Assembly (NCBI RefSeq): GCF_043290135.1
Contig: NC_134707.1
Location: 80,990,987-81,054,986, forward strand
Direction: 5' to 3'
Origin: Rhipicephalus microplus
Taxonomy: Eukaryota > Arthropoda > Arachnida > Ixodida > Ixodidae
Length of the DNA stretch: 64,000 nucleotides
Part shown: positions 35,601 to 49,900 of the stretch, one piece after another
How positions within the stretch are numbered: the first letter of the stretch is position 1
Layout of the letters: each line of letters opens with the position of its first letter
Program-made: the position numbers and the translations under genes
The notes under the pieces: model-generated
The model's input: only the letters and a program-made list of their open reading frames with translations
What the model was told of the DNA's origin: nothing
Database searches by the model: none

Positions 35601-38600
35601 CGAAACGCCCGGAGGGAACAATGCGCCTGTACTTTTTTTTTCAGTTATGATCTAGGTTTTTTTTTAATGTCATTACTACTACATTTCAAATAAACATCAC
35701 CAGTGACAACGCCTGTATGCACGCTTTGGCCTCGGTGCTTGCTTTTCGTACGAAATTTGTTATCTAAAGCACCTGTCGGCGTGCGGTCCGCAGAGCAGTG
35801 ATACGTGGCCGACAGCGCGAAGTCGGAGCAACGACCGCTCTCCTTGTCACGTCTCATGTGGAGGCTGACATGGCACTTTTGACCTCAAGTGTGCTGGTTG
35901 CCTATACCCTGTTAGTGAATTTCATCCTTGTGACATGCGTGCTGAAAATAAGCCTGATTTCTATTCCTGTTTTGTGCATTGTTATAGATTCACCTCATTC
36001 CACCAACCTTTTATTATTCGTTCGACCCCCACAGTGTAGATCATACAACTCAGGGTCCTCCACACCGAATGGTTGCCGACAGCCGCTCTAAGGCATCACT
36101 GACTGGAGGTGTTCTTCCAGTAATTCGGCTAAGAATACCGACTTCTACAGCCTGATTATCTTTATTTTTAATGATGTCGGTTATTGGCAGTATATTACCT
36201 CAAAGTAGACGTACTGAAATAATTGATGGTAGACGTCCGCGACCCTATATTTCGAAGGTATGGGTTCGAGCTCAGTTGGTACTCCATGATCAGCTACTAC
36301 TCGCGCAAACGTTTTTGGACAACGAACGAAACAGACACGAGCCAGCGCCTATTCATGTCTGTTTCGTCCGTTGTCTCAAAAATGTTGCGCAAGTAGTAGT
36401 TGATATTTTGAGTTCGCATATAACTTAAGCACTGCTAAACAGCCGCACCTAAATAAATAAATAATTAGTGGTAGTGGGTCAATGTTAAATCAGCCGTTTA
36501 ATGCGTCTTTCCATTAGGTAAGCTCTTTGTTTCAACTAACATAACTGAAGAAGCCAATCGAGATATACCACAGGCAAGATTTGAAGAAAAAAACGAACAA
36601 AACGCAAAAACATCTCTCAGGTAACAATGCGTAAACATCTTAAGACAGAGGTATTGCTATATTGAGAGAAAAACTGACAACACTTATTTTCATGCTCAAA
36701 TACATGAACTACTCGCCTCGGGAAAATAAGGAACTTAGCGCGAAGAACGATAACGCCGCTTTTGAGACAAGAAGTTACTGGTACCTCATTAGGGTCGTTT
36801 AGAAAATTACAGATATACGATACGATATTACCGTACCGCTCCTCGCTTCCCGGTCATTGACCATTCTTTATTGATGGCATCCCAACAAAGCAAGAGCGTT
36901 TTCAAAAATTATGGCGGCGTTGTCACGCCTCGTTGTGGACTCTCAGCCTACGCATGGTGAACGAGAAACCTGTCGTCCAGTGAACGCACCGTCACTGGAA
37001 AGGAAGAGCGGTATATCGTACTGCCTGACAATGTTTGCGTACCGTATATCCGTAGCTTGCTTAAAGGTCCTATTGACAGCACGCGGTAGTAATTCTCGGA
37101 AGAATGTTCCGCTCAGCTTCGCTGAGTAGCGGAAGAGCTTCGTGTCGCGGATCATTTAAGAGTAAGGAGGCACTGGTTCTTTAAACTAAATTACGGCGTG
37201 TCGTGCAGTGAAGTTATCGCGCTACTCTTAAAGAAATAGTCGAGTAAAAAGGGTGTCTTTGTCGTTTCGCAGCGACTATCGGCATCTATCTGGCGTTCCT
37301 TCCCTCGCATTGTCGCCGCGCACCCGGCTGTTTCAGGTCACGAACGACATTCGTGACATAGCACTGTTGATACGAAAGTAGCCCAGCACCGAGTTTTCAA
37401 GAAGGAAATCGCACGCAAGCCAGATGACGATTCTTGTTAAAAAACTAAACGACACCCTTTTTAATCGCTCTTTTTTTTTCCAGGGCGTAGCGATTCTTAC
37501 GATTGCGTCCAGTGTGGGCAAGAGGAAGGAGACGCCCTTGTCCTTGCTGGTCAGCTCGGCCGTAAGCATGGAGAGGATTCCAAGCAGGGGGAGGAAGCCC
37601 TGCGACGTCTTCCCGGAAATGTACTTCACCCACGAGACCAGCACGTCGTTCATGCCTGAACGCTGACGACGTGCCCACAGGGTAGTCGGAGTTACATGCA
37701 ATGCAGCAAAAGCAAAGTAGTTTCAATGTCAACGTATGCATATCCATAATGTTTTGATATTCCGCTTTTCACTGAGTAGCATTGGAATTGTAGCGCTGCC
37801 CTTAAACTGTAATGATCGTTGCAATCTTATTCCTGAGGGAATATTATGCGAAAAATGTACCGCAGAATTAGTAAACCCAGGCATTAGCAATAAGAGCTTG
37901 TACTTGTAGCTACCGCCGGCTGGTTTACAAGCTAATCCCCTCGGTTCCCTTACATTACCTTGACATTCAGAAATGACCACTTACCTAGACATTACAATAA
38001 AAAAATTATCCCCCCTCCCAGACTTTTCCATCAAAGCTCCAACGTATGGTGTCCACGTTAATTATGTTCACTCCGTACGTTTGCTTCTTCTGGGCTTTTT
38101 TTATCAGGCAAACTGCTGGTATATCACTAAAGTCAATCTGAATCTCGTTACATTTCGAACAGCTTCGCGTCTTCAAAAACAACTAGCAAGTTGGTTCCTC
38201 AACTATACAAGACGGCATAACCTCTTTGTCAAAGTAGCAATGACCGTATGAGTGTTCGCGCAGTGCACTTTGTCAATGAAGACTTGTGGAGTGCTGACCT
38301 GGAACAAGGCAACGTGCACCTGCCCGCAGGCGGTGAGCGCCATGCAGCTCCAGGGAAAGCGTGTCCTGGCTGCCGTCCAGGGCAGCACCGGAGCTGTCAA
38401 CGATGTGCCCGGTTCAGCAGGAAGTGAGAACAATGACAGGGAGAGCAGCAGGACCAAGGTTTCGGGGGTCACTTGGCTGCACGAAGGGGATTCAAGAGGT
38501 GGCAATTATTTGAATGGCAGAGAGGTGATTTAGATAAAAGAACTAAGTACTCCGGATCACGACGTGCCAATCAATCTCGATTGGCCCGTTTTTTTTTCCG

Positions 38601-39849
38601 ATAAGAATATTCACCGTTTACTGATATAGCTTCCTTGTGCCATCATTCAGTTTCAGTTTCAGTTTATTATTCATTTTAAAAAAGTAGTACAGTAATATTA
38701 ATATACAGACGAGGGTCCCAAAGTTAAAAACTGTAACGGGACCCTCGATGCATTATAACAATCAATAAATCAGATCAAGTTAACAAGCAACCCTCACTGA
38801 AGATCCTGGTGCTTTCATGGGGTGAGTCGCAAAACTCGTGTTTTCTAAAAGGCTTGCAATCAAATTCGGGACAATCGGTACCCTAGAATCCTTTCCAACC
38901 CATGTTTTCGATGCTCTAGACACTGTTCCTGTAGCCTTAGGTTAAGGCGCCCACCCTTCTGGCCAACATTACTGCACCTACAAGAGAAAGTTATGCTGTA
39001 AAGAGCTCCCATAGCACACTCAACGAATTTCTTACGGTGATCCCTACTGAAACACTCCGTATGCGATGTCCAATAATTCCGCGTGTTTCCGTAAGAATAC
39101 ATGTTTCCTATATATTTTCCATATATTTCCGTAAGATTCTTACGGAAACATATGCAATTATTAGACATCACATGCGGATCGTTTCAATAAAGAATGATTA
39201 CGCAATGGCGGGAGAGCCTTGCTGACATCTCCGGTAAATAATTCAGAGAGCTTTTAGGTGTCGAATAAACCACTCACAAGCACACTCTTCGTGATACCTT
39301 TTTTGAATTTATGTTAAGTGCCACTTAGGTACAGTCTCACATCAATCTTCTTGGGACTTGTTTTCCCTGAAGTGTCCCGAATGTTAGGTGCTTTTGTATG
39401 CGCAGCTTCTCAGAAACGGGAACAAGTAAGAAACTGGGATAACTCAAGACACATAATATTATTACATGGGGTTTTACGACCTAGAACGTCCGTATAACTA
39501 TGAGAGACGCCGTATATCGTGAAGGGCTCCGAAAATCTTGGTGCAATGACTTAATGTGCAATGACATCGTACTGTACACGGGCCTACACAATTTCACCGT
39601 AATCGAAAAGCGACTGCCGTGGCCGGGATCAAACCCGCGACTTTCGGATCAGCAGCCAAGCACCGTAGTCACTGTTCCACAATGGCGGACTCTGCAAGAC
39701 ACAGGAAAGAAGTTAATGCACCCCATACGCCAGTATATTGTGCGGATTGGAAACTAATATTTACGGGGTGTATGCAGCCGGGAGGAAAATTGCATTCTTC
39801 GACGCTGCCACGATGCCATCGCCTACTGCACGTTCTCCACGAGAATAAA

Positions 39850-39888
<39 letters not shown>

Positions 39889-42800
39889 TTTTATTTCCAT
39901 CAGCGATGGAGGAGACTGCGGGTAAAAGTTGCCTGAAGGCACAAGCAACTTGACAGAGGCCCGCAGCCACCCCTACAGTGCAGGCAGCGATGGCAAACAT
40001 TCACATAAAGAGAAAAAAAAATCACAAGAAACACATATTCGGAATACAGATATGTCTAAAAAAACACATCAGTAAGGAAGAATGAAAAAAAAAGCAATAT
40101 TTTACACTATTTACTATGTTAGCATGAATTGATGAAATGCTCGCGCAGTGTTCGTGCAGAAGTTATTTTCAATTCAATGTGTAATTTATGAAATGAATTT
40201 AAAAGGGTTGGCAGCGTGTATGATAGCTTCTGCATAGAATAGCTTGTCCGCGCAGTGACCACCTTCCACTGTTCTATGTAACGAGTGCCGTATGAATGGG
40301 TGTTTTTGGCAAGATGAGATAACTCGTGGAAAAACTTTAGGTTTTCTTTTATCTCTCGTTTGAACGCTATACTTAACTTGTAATTGTATAGGGTAAACAC
40401 GCGGATGACATTTCCCTTCAAGAATAAATCTGAAGTATGGGAATTGTAGGGTACATTGAAAAGCGCACGTAGAAATTTTTTCTGCAGTACATGAAGTCTT
40501 TCAAGATTTGTATATGTCGTCGTACCCCATACCAAAAAACAATAATACAAGGAAGAAAAAAAGAGCGCATTGTAAACAAGAAGCTTTATTTTAAAAGGTA
40601 ATATCAATCTGTGACGCGCCATCATACCAACCACACGAGATAGCTTGCCTAAAACTGATTCGATGTGTAAATCCCAAAGCATATTTTGTGTGAAGGTAAC
40701 TCCCAGTATTTTCACACTACTCACTATTTCTATTGCTTCATTTGTGTAAAGAAGGGTGATGTGATCGCAGGTTATCTGCTTAGATTTTGGTCTGAAAATC
40801 ACGGCTTTTGTCTTTTTAGTATTAATTTGCAAAACGTTTGCTGCTGACCTTTCTTGGAGCGCCCTTAGAGCAGTGTTGGTGTTATTCTGAAGGCTACCAA
40901 GTTCAGGTGACGAAAAAAATAGGCTAGCGTCGTCAGCGTACATAACGTATTTCGCATCACTGTAGATATTTACTAGGTCATTGATGTAAACTATAAAAAG
41001 AAGTGAAAAAAAAACTATAACTATAAAAACTATAAAAAAAAGGCCCGCTCATGCCAAATGTTATGTCTCAACCAGAGGCTTGCCTTGTCAGCGGCTGCAC
41101 ACGCGTTCAGTTAGGTGCATCGGCACAAATCCTGTAAAAAAATGTTCTGCATCTTTCCTACAGCATACATATGGGTCGGGACTCGTGATACTGGCGTTCT
41201 TAGCATAAAATAGTTCGCAGTACACTGGAAGCCCTGTCGGACTTTCTACCGTGAAAGAACGTACATGAGCGCTCAGATCGACATTCGAATCACTGAAATG
41301 TTCCTCTTAAACGGCGCGTGCTCGCTCCATGCTTGCGCTTTTATATGTTTCCAGATTCACGGCAGGCACGCAGAGGTTCCTTGCCTAAACGTTAACATTG
41401 CCACGTGGAAAAACTCTCTCGATAAGCTCAACCACCTTTGCAGAAAAACCAGAGCGGTGTTTCGTCTGCTTTTGGATGTAAGAGGGTTGCGTCCACACGA
41501 AAAAAATCTTCCCAACTTTCCGCGCATGGCCTGCATATGGCTATTTATTATCGTGACAGCAGACAATGCCGAGACCGCAGCAAGAGTTTGTATAATTTCG
41601 TCAAAACATGAACTATTAGGCCTATTAACGTAAAGTAATGTTGTCCAGGGAGATAACCTCAACTGAAATATGTGCTAATTTTTCTGATGGTTAAATGAGA
41701 AAAGAGCACTTGCCATGGTGGTCTAGTGCCTATAAGGCACTCGACTCCTGACCCGCAGGTCGCGGGATCGTCCCGGCTGTGGCGGCCACGTTTTCGATGG
41801 AGGCGAAAATGTTTGAGGCCCAAGTGCTTAGATTTAGCTGCACGTTAAAAAAAAAAAACCCACGTGGTCAACATTTACGGAGCCCTCGACTACGGCGTCT
41901 CACACAATCATATAGTGGCTTCAAGACTTTAAACTCCACCAATTATTATTAAATGAGAAAGTAGCGGTTACCAAGCGGGTCAGGCATTTAAGCGTTAAAA
42001 GAAGCAACCAGCTTTCGCACGTATAACGACGCAGAAGTCACAAAGATGATCAGCGACCTTCTGGTGAATACGAACGTCCACGCTGTCTTGGGAATGGAAG
42101 AGACCACCAAGGCCATCACAGCCACTACCATTGTGCAGAGTTCCCGGAAACTGCGATGCGAAAAGTAAATAACGCAGAAGCACGTATGATTACGTGGATG
42201 CAACATACAATCTACGTTTGAAATCACTGGTGCACATGTATCATTATACCAGCTGTACAAATACGTGAGTACATAGGAAGCCGCCCTTTAATCAGTTGAA
42301 CCCCCTGATAACAATACTCTAATGCCACAAAAAATTTTGTTTTTATAACGGATAGCTACTATAAACGGGTTTCACGAAAACTAAAATACGGGGAAGGCAG
42401 CTTATTGCGAAAAAAGTTGCAATACATGCCGACAGACATAACTGTTACTAAGAATGACAAAGCTGCCGATTTTTTTTTGACATGTTTGAAAATTCAGATG
42501 CTTTCGCGGGAACGACACAGGTCCAAGAGACAATGTAAATGAAAACTTTTGAAGTTTCGGGATGCTGAAAATTTTTCAAGCCTGAGCCTTTTACTGAAAT
42601 TGTATGTCGAAGTGTGCATGACCTGAAGCCGCTGCATTTCTCGCGCCGTAGTGGATTTGGAAAGTCAGCGCTGTCGCAGTGCCAAAACACCATGAGCTGA
42701 AGCATGCCGCGAGTTTGAAGGCGCGCTGGATCCCGTTGAAGTTGTGGGCGGGAGTCAAGCAGCCTGAGTTTGTCGCTTTCTTATTTTTCTTCGAGGATTC

Positions 42801-45800
42801 CGAGCTCCAACCCCTTTTGGCGCGGAAACTCAGCAGCCATATTCATTGTTGTAACTGATGATTCGGCCCGGTGACATTGCTGTAAGCGGGGTAATGAACC
42901 ACAGAGAGCACCTAAAATTTGATGGTGCAGCAGCTTCTGATAGCTATAGCCGATATTTTGTTAAAAGTGGTGTCCTTATAAGTGGGCTCAACTGTATAAA
43001 TTCTTGAAGCAGCTGCTTCTTTGAGTAAATCCTTGTGATTACTCGGTAATAATTGTAGATCGGTTTCCGCAGAGCATGAGTGGTATTACTATTAAAGTCA
43101 TACTGGGCATGTATCTTTTCCTTTAATTACTTGCTGGCGGAGCGGCGAACAAATGTGGCTGGCAGTTAACGACTGTCCTGTATATATCCACATTCATGTC
43201 TGCTTGTGTGTTTAATCTGCTTGCGAATATATCCACATTCATGTCTGCTTGCGTGTTTAATCCACATTCGTGTCTGCTTGCGTGTTTAATAGACGCGATT
43301 GGATGACTTAGAGGATCGCTCCAGACGAAATAACGTCGTTATTCATGGTATATCAGATTCGAAAGAAACGTGGAACGATACGGAGGAGAAAGCACTTGCC
43401 GCGTTACACTCCGCACTTGGCGTCGAAATACCCCCCTCAGACGTTGAAAGAGCTCACCGTATAGGGACGCTATCTGCATCCAAACCCCGCCCCATTATAA
43501 TGAAATTTTGTTCCTTTAAAACCCGAGATAAGGTATTATCAGCGCGCGCTAAACTTAAAGAATCCGGTATTTCGGTATCCGAAGACTTTTCGCCTGCGAC
43601 TCGTGAGGCACGAAAGAAACTGCCTGCATTCGCTAAGGGTCTACCTGGATCCCCGAAATTCAAATTGCGCTACTCGAAACTGTATGTCAACCAACAATGC
43701 TACGTATATGACTCTTTAACCGATACTGTAACAGAAACGAGTAACTTTCCCCACCCTGAAACGCATCAACGCAAAGCATCGCAAAACAACGGCCTAGACG
43801 CTACGCAAACAGCAAACCTAGAGACACGATAGGAAAACGCGAGGGGATGTGGGCGATTGCCGCCCCCGTCACGCTTATCTGTACTTCTTGCGAACGTCAG
43901 GAGTGTGCTTAATAAACTTGACTCTTTTAACTCTATTGTAGACACGTGCAGACCTAATGTTATCGCGTTAACCGAAACTTGGCTGAATAATAACATTCGG
44001 AACACGGAAATTTTTTACGATGCGTCCCGCTACACAATTTACCGTTGTGACCGTACCCTTCGCCAAGGCGGTGGCGTTATGCTTGCTGTTTTGAATGCAC
44101 ACGATTATTACCAGGTTGCTGTTGAAACCGATATTGAAATTATCTTATCGTGTGTTGAGGTGGCGTACCAGAAATTCATTTTTGCGGCATGTTATCGCCC
44201 CCCTAACGCCCCGCCAACTTTTACTACCTCCTTACACGATGTTCTTAATACCGTAGTAACTCGTCTGCCAAGCGCCCCGATTTTTTTATTAGGTGACTTT
44301 AATTTTCCTCAAATTATGTGGTCCTCCGAATCGCCCATGTTTAATTCAAGTTCCTCACAAGTTAGCGACTTTCTGAACCTTTGCTCAACCTTCACCCTTA
44401 CCCAACTAGTTACCCAGCCGACGAGAATAACAGACAGCACAGCAACGGTACTAGACCTCGTACTTACCTCACGCCCCGACTCTGTCTCGTGCATGACATA
44501 TTTACCCGGTTTATCTGATCATTTAATCCTTTCTTTCGACATCTCAGTACCAGCTCTAGTAACACGTAAGACAACTAAGCAAATTTGTGATTATAAGAAA
44601 GCAAATTTCGATGCCATTAACACTGAACTGTCCACTTTTCTTGACATTTTTCTAGACAATTTTGACAATCGTACAGTTGAAGCTAACTGGAACTTATTCC
44701 TGCGAAAAGTCGACGAGCTAACCAACAAATACATCCCGCTTCGCAAAATCTCTTCGCATGCCAGAGCTCCATGGTACAATGCCTACTTAAAACGTCTATC
44801 AAACCGCAAGAAGCGCCTTTACCGTAAAGCGAAACTGCTGCCCACGAACGCTCGGTGGGTTGCATACAAAGTAGCCAACAATTCCTATGTATCCGCTGTC
44901 AAAAATGCAAAATCCAACTTTTTCCAGAGTACCTTACCTAGCCTGCTTCTAAACAATCCTCAAAGCTTTTGGCGTGTAATTAATCCAAGCACGACTGAGT
45001 CAATTAAACTGCTGGACCATAATGACGAATCCATTCCCGACAATGAGTGTCCGGTTGTCCTGAACAGGTTTTTTTGTAGTAATTTTGTGGTTTCTTCCAG
45101 TACATCTATTCCTTCCCCAAAGCTGCACGATTATCCACTCAAGAATTCAATTATTATTGACACTCGGGGAATTTCTAAAATAATACAGTCACTTAAGCCC
45201 TCTTCAAGCCCAGGTGTCGATCTTATAACTTCTAAATTTCTTCAAGGTACGGCCTCGTATTCTTCAATTCTTCTTACCAAACTTTTTCAACAATCCATTG
45301 ACAGCGGGTCCCTACCCATCCAGTGGAAAATTGGTAAGGTGGTCGCCGTTCACAAATCAGGTAGCAAAGAATCTCCTTTAAATTACCGCCCTATATCCCT
45401 TACGAGCATTCCTTGTAAAGTCTTGGAGCATGTCTTGTACACAAGCATCGTAACGTTTCTCGAATCCAATTCATTTTTCACGGATGCACAACTTGGTTTT
45501 CGAAAGGGGTTTTCATGTGAAACCCAATTACTTTCTTTTACACACCAGCTTCACCGCATTCTTGACCGTCGTTCTAAAGCAGACTGTATTTTTTTAGATT
45601 TTGCAAAAGCCTTTGAGAAAGTGTCCCATAATCTCCTGCTCCTGAAACTTAGCAGACTTAACCTTGATCGTGATGTGTTCAAATGGCTTGAACACTTTTT
45701 GTGTGGCCGTACACAGTTTGTTGCAGCCAACTCATATAATTCCCCAGAATGTTCTGTTACTTCGGGCGTACCCCAAGGCTCAGTCCTGGGCCCCCTCTTA

Positions 45801-46922
45801 TTTTTAATTTACATCAATGACCTCACTGATTGCGTTTCATCAAACATACACCTGTTCGCTGACGATTGTGTGATATTTCGTGAAATTAACGACACAAGCG
45901 ATGTTAGTATTATACAAAACGACCTTAACGCTATTTCAAACTGGTGCAGTCTTTGGCCAATGAACCTTAATATTAAAAAGTGTATGTAAAGTTTTACGCG
46001 TATGTCGAAGTTCAACCACTCCCGCCTCGTACCATCTTAATAATGTTCTACTCGATGGTGTTTCATCCTACCGGTACTTAGGTGTGCACATTACTTCTTG
46101 CCTGACATGGTCCGTTCACATAAGCAACATTATTAACAATGCAAACCGTATGTTAGGCTATCTTCGTCGCAATTTTTCTTCTTCATCTGCCTCTCTAAAA
46201 CTACTGATGTATAAGAACTTGGTTAGAAGTAAATTAGAATATGCTGCTTCAGTTTGGGATCCCAGCATGGTTTATCTGATCAAAGCCCTCGAACTGGTCC
46301 AAAATAACTCTGCCCGGTTTATCCTACACGATTACGATCGAACAGCAAGCGTTACAGCTATGAAAAACTCGTTGCAGCTGACTTCCCTTTCTTCTCGTCG
46401 TAAGTTTTTTCGCCTGTGCCTTTTTCATAAAATCTTCCATAATAGCCCCCACCTTCGTGCTAATCTTTTTCTTTCACCGTCCTACGTGTCCTCTCGCATC
46501 GATCATGCGCACAAAGTTGGTATACCTATATGCCAAACAATTACGTGTTCAGAATCTTTTGTCCCACGCACCAGCAAAGACTGGAACCAGCTTCCTGGAG
46601 CGACTGCTGCGATTACTGATTATCAGCTGTTTCGCGCTGCACTAACAAACATTGTAAACTGAGGTTACTTATTACGTGTGCCTTTTTCGTTTTTTATGTT
46701 CTTGCGTGTTCTGATGTGTTTTGTAGCTAGAATTGTATACTAGGATTATTTAAAATATGTACACCAGATCTCTTTTGTTCTACTTTTGTGTCCTAACTTT
46801 GTTATCAGCTAAAATTGATTATTTAGTAAACGTTGAATCCTGTACTCCCCTTTACTCACCTTCTGAATCCATTTTTTGTAAACCCACTCCCCTCTTCAAT
46901 GCCTCTGGCCCTGAGGGTACAA

Positions 46923-46985
<63 letters not shown>

Positions 46986-49900
46986 ATGAATAAATAAATA
47001 AATAAATAAATCTTTCCGAAAAGCAACGCCCCATCTAGCCTAGTACGAAATAATTGTAGAACGGTGAGTTCACGAAAACAAGTAATATTTACACACAGCT
47101 CTCTATGGCAGTGACATCTTTGCTAAAACACTGGCACTCAATTGACATTATTAAAACGATCCACAAATTCTGCAGCTATCGTGGAAGGCGTTTTCAAAGG
47201 ACGTACGGGCGATTGCTTCAGTAGCACTTTGGAAGAAACGAGAAAGGATATGCATCGATTAGTAAGAACATTTAATCACCCTGAACTTGAGTATAGCGAC
47301 TTTCTCTCTAGCGCTACCACCACCATTCCTCAAACACTAAGAAATTTGACACTTGTTGAAAATTGGAGAATGAGTCAAATAGTTTTGCAGATAAGGTTGC
47401 GTGCCTTAACCGGGTTTGTAAGTGCAGTTTTGAACAATGTCAAAGAAAACGTAAACGACTCACGTCCAGGGCCCGTGCAGAGTTAGCCTGTTCTCGAACA
47501 CTCCAGTCGGCAGCCTGCGCTCTTCGGGACGAATCTTCGCACTGAAAGAACGCGAAAAGAAAGAAACCGTATAAGGAATTGTAAAACGCGCAACGCAACT
47601 TTAACGGACCACTCGCACTAGGTGCGCAGAAAACATGACGCTTTGCTTCATTACTTCCAGGGCAAAACCGCAGATGCTTGCAGTATCACATTTTATCGAT
47701 CACAGAACGACTTGTAAGGGTGGCCATCACGAAGAAAGCAACGGGTGAGTTCGCTAGTGTTGACTGAGGAAGCAGCACACGTTGAATCTTGTAACACACC
47801 AAGAGATGGAAGGGAGACAGTATTTTTTATAAAGCGAAAGCTGATAGTTTCGTTCGGAACAAGAAGTTTAAAAAAAATGAAGGACACTTAGTAAATTCCA
47901 TGCAGTGTGTTTAGCGAAAGCCTCGAGCCATTGAACCAACTTTACCATGTCCTTGTCTCTGTCTCTCATTCAACGGTATTGTGTTTGGTATTCGGGGAAC
48001 TCACATTCTTGGGGCGCCTCTCCGAAGCGCTTGCCACGGAATCGCTTGCCCGTGTGCCTGCCCCTCTCATGAGATAAACATCCGCGCTAGCTAGTTCTCG
48101 CTCAATTCAGAAGTACCGTTTGTCAGTGAATATAGGCACTACGTACCTTAATTAAACAATCGTCGTTCATAATAATATACCCATATTAATATGTTGTTTG
48201 TAATAATGTGTTTGACTGATGACAGAATGTCGAACTGTATTCATCAGGACGACAATCAAGTTTCTGAAATAAAACCAGGAACACAATGCTGGGTCTGTAT
48301 CATCACGGGTTCAGACATATCTGGGCACGGGCGTACGGATGGACGGTCGCACATGAGGATAAGACATTGAAAGCTTTCGACTTAAGGTGTGCTGTTTGGT
48401 TCGCCTGTATGAAAGTTACAAAACTTTAGACAGGTAATGAAAATGTAAACAGTAACTTGTGCACCATAAATGGTAATGAGGTAAGCAAGAAGCGGCCATG
48501 AATTGAGTGTTTTTTTGTCAATGATATCACGACATTCGTTGGCAAATTCACGACTACATTAACTGGCTGCTAACGAGAAGTCACATAGTATCATTAATAC
48601 TGTTGTTGTCGCCGTCGTCGTCGTCATCGTCGTTATTCTGAAGCACTGGTAATCGTATCGCGTGTCAGGACGTAAAACCCTGATCGTTATATTGTGATTT
48701 CTCGTCCGACTTGGAGCCTGTAGGAGGCCTTTCTTGCAAACTTCCGAGCACCGGATTGGCTCTGCGGTAAAATACCAGACTGCCACGTACCAGGGTTCAA
48801 GTCTGTCTCAAACTGCATTCTTTTCTGTGACTTCACATCTGCACCCACGATTGGCTGACATTAGGGACTGATGATAACTCACGCTGTCAAAGCCACGTGC
48901 ATGGTGACAAAATATCGGAATCTCAGAGATGGCGGTAATGCTGCTCACCGCTCAGTCCTCATCCTCCTCAGCAAGCAACACCAGAGGTAGAGGGAGCACA
49001 GGAGAATGGTCGGCAGTGAGTAGAACGTGAAGGTGAAACTTCCGAGAACATGGTACTCTGGATACTCCCTGAAAATGTGGCAGCAAGATAAAACAAAAGA
49101 AGTCAGCATTGTTAAGCAAAGTTGTATACGATTAAGGCTGCTTTTATGGCAGTACTTTCAGCTGGCTAACAGAAATATAATGGTCATTATATTTCAAATA
49201 TAACGGGAACCCGGCTGGTCGGGATGAAACATAATGAAGGAAAAGAAGTACGCCGACCATTCTCGTCATTCATTCTCGAATGTTTCATTCTCGTCAAAAT
49301 GGATTTGTTTTCTGAACAACAGTAGTCGTGTTCTGTGTCGTGCATTAGTTAGGTAAAGTGACCTTTTCTTCTCACTTAGCCATGAATGCCAGCAGGTCGC
49401 TGAAGGCCGCAGAGTGGAGCTGTGCCGTCGAAGCCAGTGTCGAGCCGTAGATTACCATCGTAAGGAGGCAGCGGCGTAGTCTTTGGCGGTACTTCCTGAA
49501 GACAAATAAAATTGGACAGAATGGTAGATCCGTGACACTTGCTTCTTATCGCCCATGCTAACACTTGTACTTTTTATTGCTTGAACTTTACCTTATATTA
49601 AAGAGCACCTCCGGCAGCTTTATGACTAAAAATGAAAATATTGAAAAGCTATTGATACCGCGCAGAATTCTCTCTCTTACGCACTTGAGCTAACTTATTT
49701 TACGTGTTGATGGCACCTGTAACATTTTGAGACTATAACATTGCCTGAGATTATGGCTGTAATATACGTGATGCGTAAGATGTGTACGCTATTGATATAG
49801 TTTGAAAATCTACACCGGTGCTAGTGCTCTGCCTCCTTTTAGTGAACGCAGAATACTTTATTTAGCAGAGCATCAATTAGGCCATGTGGTCTTGCTTCAC

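Larger units (their letters stand above)
43294..47009 (+). mobile_element. CR1-like non-LTR retrotransposon, 5'-truncated
   Basis: Starts inside ORF1, then ORF2 with endonuclease and RT but no RNase H, a ~260 bp 3' UTR ending in GAGGGTACAATAAATA, and an AAAT-repeat tail. It lies in SLC13-like intron 8, antisense to the gene. One frameshift in ORF2 is visible, so it is fairly young but defective. Confidence 0.87.

Noticed and set aside
39619..39936. Open frame with a run of Asn
   Set aside because: It translates the AAT tail of a retrotransposon.
43187..43290. Short repeats considered as a CRISPR-like array
   Set aside because: Only three uneven units with no unique spacers, in a eukaryotic intron: an ordinary tandem repeat.
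49376..49564. Minus frame [20 protein letters not shown]
   Set aside because: It is phase 0 after the CAG acceptor and looked possible, but homology to SLC13 lies in the frame [11 protein letters not shown], and exon 6 supplies the phase that frame needs.
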